Assembly: GCA_002435755.1 (NCBI GenBank)
Contig: DIYH01000025.1
Location: 30,252 to 94,251, forward strand
Reading direction: 5' to 3'
DNA length: 64,000 nt
Source: Flammeovirgaceae bacterium UBA6059
GTDB taxonomy: Bacteria > Bacteroidota > Bacteroidia > Cytophagales > Cyclobacteriaceae
Made by a program: the position numbers and the translations under genes. Numbering within the stretch: the first letter of the stretch is position 1; each line of letters starts with the position of its first letter. Positions 60,158-64,000 of this stretch are shown here, piece after piece. Under the pieces are notes generated by a model. The model was not told the DNA's origin. It saw only the letters and a program-made list of their open reading frames with translations, and did no database searches.

Positions 60158-61063
60158 ATGAAGCTTGATTTAAACAGAATAAAAGCGTTTGGAAGCATAG
60201 AATTGCTGGCTAAACAGATGGTCGAAGGCTTCATCACGGGATTGCATAAGTCGCCTTATCATGGTTTTTCGGTGGAGTTCGCAGAGCACAGATTGTACAA
60301 TTCAGGAGAAAGCACGCGGCATATTGACTGGAAGGTATTTGCCCGCACGGACCGTCTTTACACAAAACGGTACGAAGAGGAGACTAACCTTAGGTGTTAC
60401 CTCATTCTTGATCAGTCTTCGTCCATGTACTATCCTGCCCAGAGTAAAGCGAAGATCAAGTTTGCGACCATGGCTGTTGGTGCCCTGGCCTACCTTCTTC
60501 ATAAGCAACGTGACGCTGTAGGGCTTTATACATTTAGTGACGGTGTTGATGCTCAAACTGAAGTGAAGTCTACTTCTACACATGTCCACAAGCTATTTTT
60601 AGAACTTCAGCGGATTTTGGATGCTGAGCAAAAAAACCAAAAGACAGATGTCGCCGGTACCCTAAATGAAATCGCTCAGAAAATCCATCGTAGATCATTG
60701 GTGGTTATTTTCAGTGATATGTTCCAGGATACGGAGCAAATGCCTGAGATATTGGCTGCCATCCAGCACCTCAAGCATAAAAAACACGAAATCCTATTGT
60801 TTCATATCACTGACAAAAAGACAGAACTTGACTTTGAGTTTGAAGATAGGCCTTATGAATTCTTTGATCTAGAGGAAGGTACAAAGCTTAAGTTGACGCC
60901 TTCTGAGATAAAATCTACTTATCGGAATACAATGAGCAACTACTACCAGGAGTTAAGGCTCAAGTGCGGACAACTCAAGGTAGACTTTATAGAAGCAGAT
61001 GTCAACGATGATTTTGACACCATCTTCAGTGCTTATCTCATCAAGCGCTCCAGAATGTCATAG
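60158..61063 (+). CDS. DUF58 (von Willebrand A-like) protein
   Basis: 301 residues. The conserved DUF58 signature YNSGESTRHIDWKVFARTDRLYTKRYEEE (key part DIRxIDWxxxAR-type HIDWKVFARTDRL) precedes a vWA-like core with the MIDAS-like DQSSSMYY and ISDMFQD-type VIFSDMFQDTEQ. Such proteins act with MoxR-type AAA ATPases; no moxR gene is in the window next to it. It has no membrane segment. Confidence 0.9.
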   Translation: MKLDLNRIKAFGSIELLAKQMVEGFITGLHKSPYHGFSVEFAEHRLYNSGESTRHIDWKVFARTDRLYTKRYEEETNLRCYLILDQSSSMYYPAQSKAKIKFATMAVGALAYLLHKQRDAVGLYTFSDGVDAQTEVKSTSTHVHKLFLELQRILDAEQKNQKTDVAGTLNEIAQKIHRRSLVVIFSDMFQDTEQMPEILAAIQHLKHKKHEILLFHITDKKTELDFEFEDRPYEFFDLEEGTKLKLTPSEIKSTYRNTMSNYYQELRLKCGQLKVDFIEADVNDDFDTIFSAYLIKRSRMS

Positions 61064-61082
61064 TTTCTGGTATGAGAACGCC

Positions 61083-61796
61083 CTAGCTCACTTTGATGTG
61101 TCGCATTAGCATTCGTTTAGCTACAGGTAATAACGTCTCGGGAAGTGGAAATGACAGCTTACTTAAAATGAGGTAACTCGCGGGGTTTGGCAAAAATGTA
61201 AACTGCTTTGCCAGCTTCACTTTGATCGACTCATATGTATTTGAGATTGACTTCATCTCACAATCGACGTAGGTGGTGTTGATAGCACGATAATTCTCAT
61301 GAACATTCTCGAAAACAGAGACCTGGTACCTGAATATATTGATGTCAGGTTTTTTGTCAACCTGAATGAATAAATAGCCTTCATTTGCATATAGCGGTGT
61401 AAGTCCTATCGGACTGATCTCAAGATGATGTTCTACTAGCTCAAAGAGCTCCTTACCTTGTGACAATGTGTCTTTCATTCTAGGTATTGCATAACCCAAT
61501 ATGCCCTCTATCTCGCTCATCGTCTCATCATCACGAACTATCTTTTTATAACTTACTTCCAACTTTTTGAAGTCAGCTTCACTGATCGACTTAGGGAAGT
61601 TATCGTAGATCAACTCCTTACTTTCCTTTACCTTCAGGAGGTTTTGATAGTGGAAGACCAAATCAGCCATAAAGGGATACAGTTTACGCTCATCAAACCG
61701 AGACTTAATGTCTTTTAAATATGCCAAAAGGACATACTTCTTGTATTCAAAATCTATCAATCCGTCGGTCAACCAATCCCTTTGCAATGCTGCCAT
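61083..61796 (-). CDS. Conserved-looking protein, function unknown
   Basis: About 237 residues from the ATG at 61794-61796 (MAALQRDWLTDG); the frame is open to 61856, but the first 20 residues look unlike the rest. It is soluble with a mixed fold: a helical N-terminal half (YKKYVLLAYLKDIKSRFDERKLYPFMADLVFHYQNLL; key part YVLLAYLKDIKSRF) and a beta-rich end. No family is recognised. It converges with DUF58 and diverges from groES. Confidence 0.7.
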   Translation of the reverse strand: MAALQRDWLTDGLIDFEYKKYVLLAYLKDIKSRFDERKLYPFMADLVFHYQNLLKVKESKELIYDNFPKSISEADFKKLEVSYKKIVRDDETMSEIEGILGYAIPRMKDTLSQGKELFELVEHHLEISPIGLTPLYANEGYLFIQVDKKPDINIFRYQVSVFENVHENYRAINTTYVDCEMKSISNTYESIKVKLAKQFTFLPNPASYLILSKLSFPLPETLLPVAKRMLMRHIKVS

Positions 61797-61883
61797 ATTG
61801 TTCACTTTATGTTCATCATAGCTTAATATAAAGAGCAACGACCAGTAATCAAGCATCGTACTCTGCCAAAATGCAAAGGACTA

Positions 61884-61957
61884 TGACAAAATAGCAGTTA
61901 GCCTGTCAGTAAAAATGTCCGAAATACTGACAATATCAGAGTGGCACGAGAAGTGCT
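61884..61957 (+). promoter_or_regulatory. Sigma-54-like promoter with TGACA dyads for groES-groEL
   Basis: TGGCACG (61942-61948), four bases and GTGCT (61953-61957) match the -24/-12 consensus TGGCACG-N4-TTGCW with one mismatch. Upstream are TGACA (61884-61888), TGTCAGTA (61904-61911) and TACTGACA (61925-61932); the last two are a perfect 8-bp inverted repeat with a 13-base spacer. The groES ATG is 53 bases downstream. No TAnnTTTG promoter or CIRCE element is seen here. Confidence 0.65.
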
Positions 61958-62010
61958 AAACGTGATGCGTTGATAATCATTAACACAACATATTAAAATT
62001 TAATCGAAAG

Positions 62011-62289
62011 ATGTCAAACGTAAATTTCAAACCATTAGCTGACAGAGTTCTGGTAGAACCTGCTGCTGCAGAAGAAAAAACTGCTTCTGGAATCATCATC
62101 CCTGATACTGCTAAAGAAAAGCCACAAAGGGGTTCAATAGTAGCTGTTGGAACTGGTAAAAAAGATGAGCCACTAAACGTAAAAGTTGGCGACCAGGTGC
62201 TTTATGGTAAATACTCTGGTACTGAGATCACTATCGAAGGTACTGATTACCTCATCATGAAAGAGTCCGACATTTTCGGCATTGTTTAA
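62011..62289 (+). CDS. groES: Co-chaperonin GroES
   Basis: 92 residues. FKPLADRVLVEPA, the mobile loop EEKTASGIIIPDTAKEKPQRG (key part TASGIIIPD) and the C-terminal EGTDYLIMKESDIFGIV strand are present. It caps GroEL. groEL follows after 38 bases in one unit behind the sigma-54-like promoter. Confidence 0.98.
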   Translation: MSNVNFKPLADRVLVEPAAAEEKTASGIIIPDTAKEKPQRGSIVAVGTGKKDEPLNVKVGDQVLYGKYSGTEITIEGTDYLIMKESDIFGIV

Positions 62290-62327
62290 TCGTTCATTGT
62301 TAATCCAAAAAACTAAAATTTAGAATT

Positions 62328-63965
62328 ATGGCAAAGGATATATTCTTTGATACCGACGCTAGAGATAGAATCAAAAAAGGCGTTGATACATTAGCCGACG
62401 CGGTGAAAGTAACACTCGGGCCTAAAGGTCGCAACGTTATTCTTGACAAGAAATTCGGAGCTCCTACAGTAACCAAAGATGGTGTTTCTGTAGCAAAAGA
62501 GATCGAGCTTGAAGATGCCGTAGAAAACATGGGTGCTCAGTTGCTTAAGGAAGTAGCTTCTAAGACTGCTGATGATGCAGGTGATGGTACTACTACTGCA
62601 ACTGTATTAGCGCAGGCGATTTTTGCTCATGGTATCAAAAATGTAGCAGCTGGTGCTAACCCGATGGACCTCAGAAGAGGTGTTGACAAGGCGGTCGCAG
62701 CTGTTGTTGCTGAATTGCAGAGCCAATCAAAAGAAATCTCCACTAGCGATGAGATCTCACAAGTAGCCACAGTATCTGCTAACAACGATTCTGAGGTAGG
62801 TAACATGATCGCTGACGCTATGGACAAAGTTGGTAAAGATGGTGTGATCACTGTTGAGGAAGCTAAGGGTACTGAAACTGAAGTAAAGACTGTAGAAGGT
62901 ATGCAGTTTGACAGAGGTTACCTTTCTCCTTACTTCGTGACTAATACCGACAAGATGGAGGCTGAGCTCGAGAACCCATACATCTTGATCTATGACAAGA
63001 AGATCAGTAACATGAAGGAGCTTCTTCCTGTACTTGAAGCCACTGCCCAAACCGGAAAGCCTTTGTTGATCATCGCTGAAGATGTAGAAGGTGAAGCACT
63101 TGCTACATTGGTGGTAAACAAAATCAGAGGCTCTCTGAAGATTGCTGCTGTAAAAGCTCCTGGTTTCGGTGACCGCAGAAAGGCAATGCTCGAAGATATT
63201 GCTATCCTAACTGGTGGTACTGTGATCTCTGAGGAAAGAGGTTACAAACTTGAGAACGCTACGCTCGACTACTTAGGTACTGCTGAGAAAGTAAACATCG
63301 ACAAAGACAATACAACTGTCGTTAACGGTGCTGGCACAAGTGAAGACATTGAGGCTAGAGTGAATCAGATCAAGCAGCAAATCGAGAATACTACTTCTGA
63401 CTATGACAAGGAGAAGCTACAGGAAAGATTAGCTAAGCTTTCTGGTGGTGTTGCTATCCTATACATCGGTGCAGCCACTGAAGTAGAAATGAAAGAGAAG
63501 AAGGATTTGGTTGATGACGCACTTCACGCGACCAGAGCAGCTGTACAAGAAGGTATCGTTGCTGGTGGTGGAGTAGCTCTTATCAGAGCTCTATCTGCCG
63601 TTGACAACCTTGACTTGGGCAATGTAGACCAGAACACTGGTGTGGCTCTTGTAAGAGCTGCTATCGAAGCTCCTTTAAGAACAATTGTTGAAAACGCTGG
63701 CGGAGAGCCTTCAGTTGTAGTAAACAACGTGAAAGGTGGCAAAGATGACTATGGATACAATGCAGGGACTGAGGAGTATGTAAACATGTTCAAGGAAGGT
63801 ATCATCGATCCTACTAAGGTGACGAGGCTTGCTCTTGAGAATGCTGCTTCTATTGCTGGTCTACTACTGACCACTGAAGCTGTGGTAGCTGATCAGCCTG
63901 AGCCTGAAGCTCCCGCTATGCCTGCCGGTGGTGGTATGCCAGGCGGTATGGGTGGTATGATGTAA
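62328..63965 (+). CDS. groEL: Chaperonin GroEL
   Basis: 545 residues, standard length. The ATP-binding LGPKGRNVILD, GDGTTTATVLA (residues 86-96) and the Cpn60 signature (AVQEGIVAGGGVALIRA) are intact. The C-terminal GGMPGGMGGMM tail is present. No terminator is visible before the window end (63966-64000). Confidence 0.98.
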   Translation: MAKDIFFDTDARDRIKKGVDTLADAVKVTLGPKGRNVILDKKFGAPTVTKDGVSVAKEIELEDAVENMGAQLLKEVASKTADDAGDGTTTATVLAQAIFAHGIKNVAAGANPMDLRRGVDKAVAAVVAELQSQSKEISTSDEISQVATVSANNDSEVGNMIADAMDKVGKDGVITVEEAKGTETEVKTVEGMQFDRGYLSPYFVTNTDKMEAELENPYILIYDKKISNMKELLPVLEATAQTGKPLLIIAEDVEGEALATLVVNKIRGSLKIAAVKAPGFGDRRKAMLEDIAILTGGTVISEERGYKLENATLDYLGTAEKVNIDKDNTTVVNGAGTSEDIEARVNQIKQQIENTTSDYDKEKLQERLAKLSGGVAILYIGAATEVEMKEKKDLVDDALHATRAAVQEGIVAGGGVALIRALSAVDNLDLGNVDQNTGVALVRAAIEAPLRTIVENAGGEPSVVVNNVKGGKDDYGYNAGTEEYVNMFKEGIIDPTKVTRLALENAASIAGLLLTTEAVVADQPEPEAPAMPAGGGMPGGMGGMM

Positions 63966-64000
63966 TACAACATCTTTCTGACCCGTCCTGAAATAGGTTG

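Noticed and set aside
61940..61962. CIRCE/HrcA operator upstream of groES
   Set aside because: AGTGCTAA resembles one half of CIRCE, but the required other half nine bases upstream is missing; the sequence fits a sigma-54 element better.
1..64000. CRISPR arrays, tRNA genes, insertion sequences or prophage
   Set aside because: No regularly spaced short repeats, no cloverleaf with a GTTCRANNC T-loop, no transposase or integrase frames were recognised by eye; a tool-based scan was not possible.

Overview
The window is a stretch of a Bacteroidota chromosome, most likely of the class Cytophagia, probably a marine or salt-tolerant lineage. Seen in the sequence: a type IX secretion (T9SS) C-terminal sorting domain, DUF5683 between parB and dapB, DUF3276/PUR, DUF4097, and repeated promoter elements of the Bacteroidota type (TAnnTTTG, sometimes with TTG 19 bases upstream). 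Ribosome binding sites are generally weak. The genus is not determined.

Layout. 1-1.3 kb: end of a response regulator-SpoIIE phosphatase gene and a small protein. 1.3-7.3 kb (minus): an FAD oxidoreductase without redox cysteines, a CtlX-type amidinohydrolase, hisIE-hisF-hisA-hisH, and phenylalanine 4-hydroxylase behind its own terminator. 7.5-9.9 kb (plus): a SiaB/SiaC partner-switching cassette with a roadblock-like protein and what looks like a degenerate PP2C protein. 9.9-17.7 kb (minus): the complete operon trpE-G-D-C-F-B-A-aroF, preceded by a readable transcription attenuator with a leader peptide holding three consecutive Trp codons. 17.8-29.5 kb: one giant secreted T9SS protein gene (about 3,895 residues). 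29.5-39.2 kb: ABC exporter, TerB-like protein, an AlkB-type hydroxylase with an outer-membrane barrel protein, SRP RNA, transaldolase, FtsE-like ATPase, and an ECF sigma / anti-sigma-like / DUF4097 operon. 39.4-44.6 kb: synthesis of the compatible solute mannosylglycerate (mpgS-mpgP), convergent with a GH38 alpha-mannosidase. 44.7-64 kb: housekeeping genes: cca, pyrG, yidC, parA-parB-DUF5683-dapB-lepB, ung, apaG, two methyltransferases, rpsF-rpsR-rplI, a PUR protein, DUF58, and groES-groEL behind a sigma-54-like promoter with TGACA dyads.

How it works together. The trp operon includes its own DAHP synthase, so entry into the shikimate pathway is placed under the tryptophan attenuator. Phenylalanine hydroxylase and the his genes lie next to it but are separated by a terminator. 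Two SpoIIE-related proteins and the SiaB/SiaC pair suggest a phosphorylation switch in the first 10 kb. The mpg genes and GH38 could form a make-and-break pair for mannosylglycerate. No tRNA, rRNA, CRISPR array, insertion sequence or prophage was seen. No stretch over 300 bases lacks a described feature; the longest non-genic stretch (about 17335-17800) holds the trp leader.
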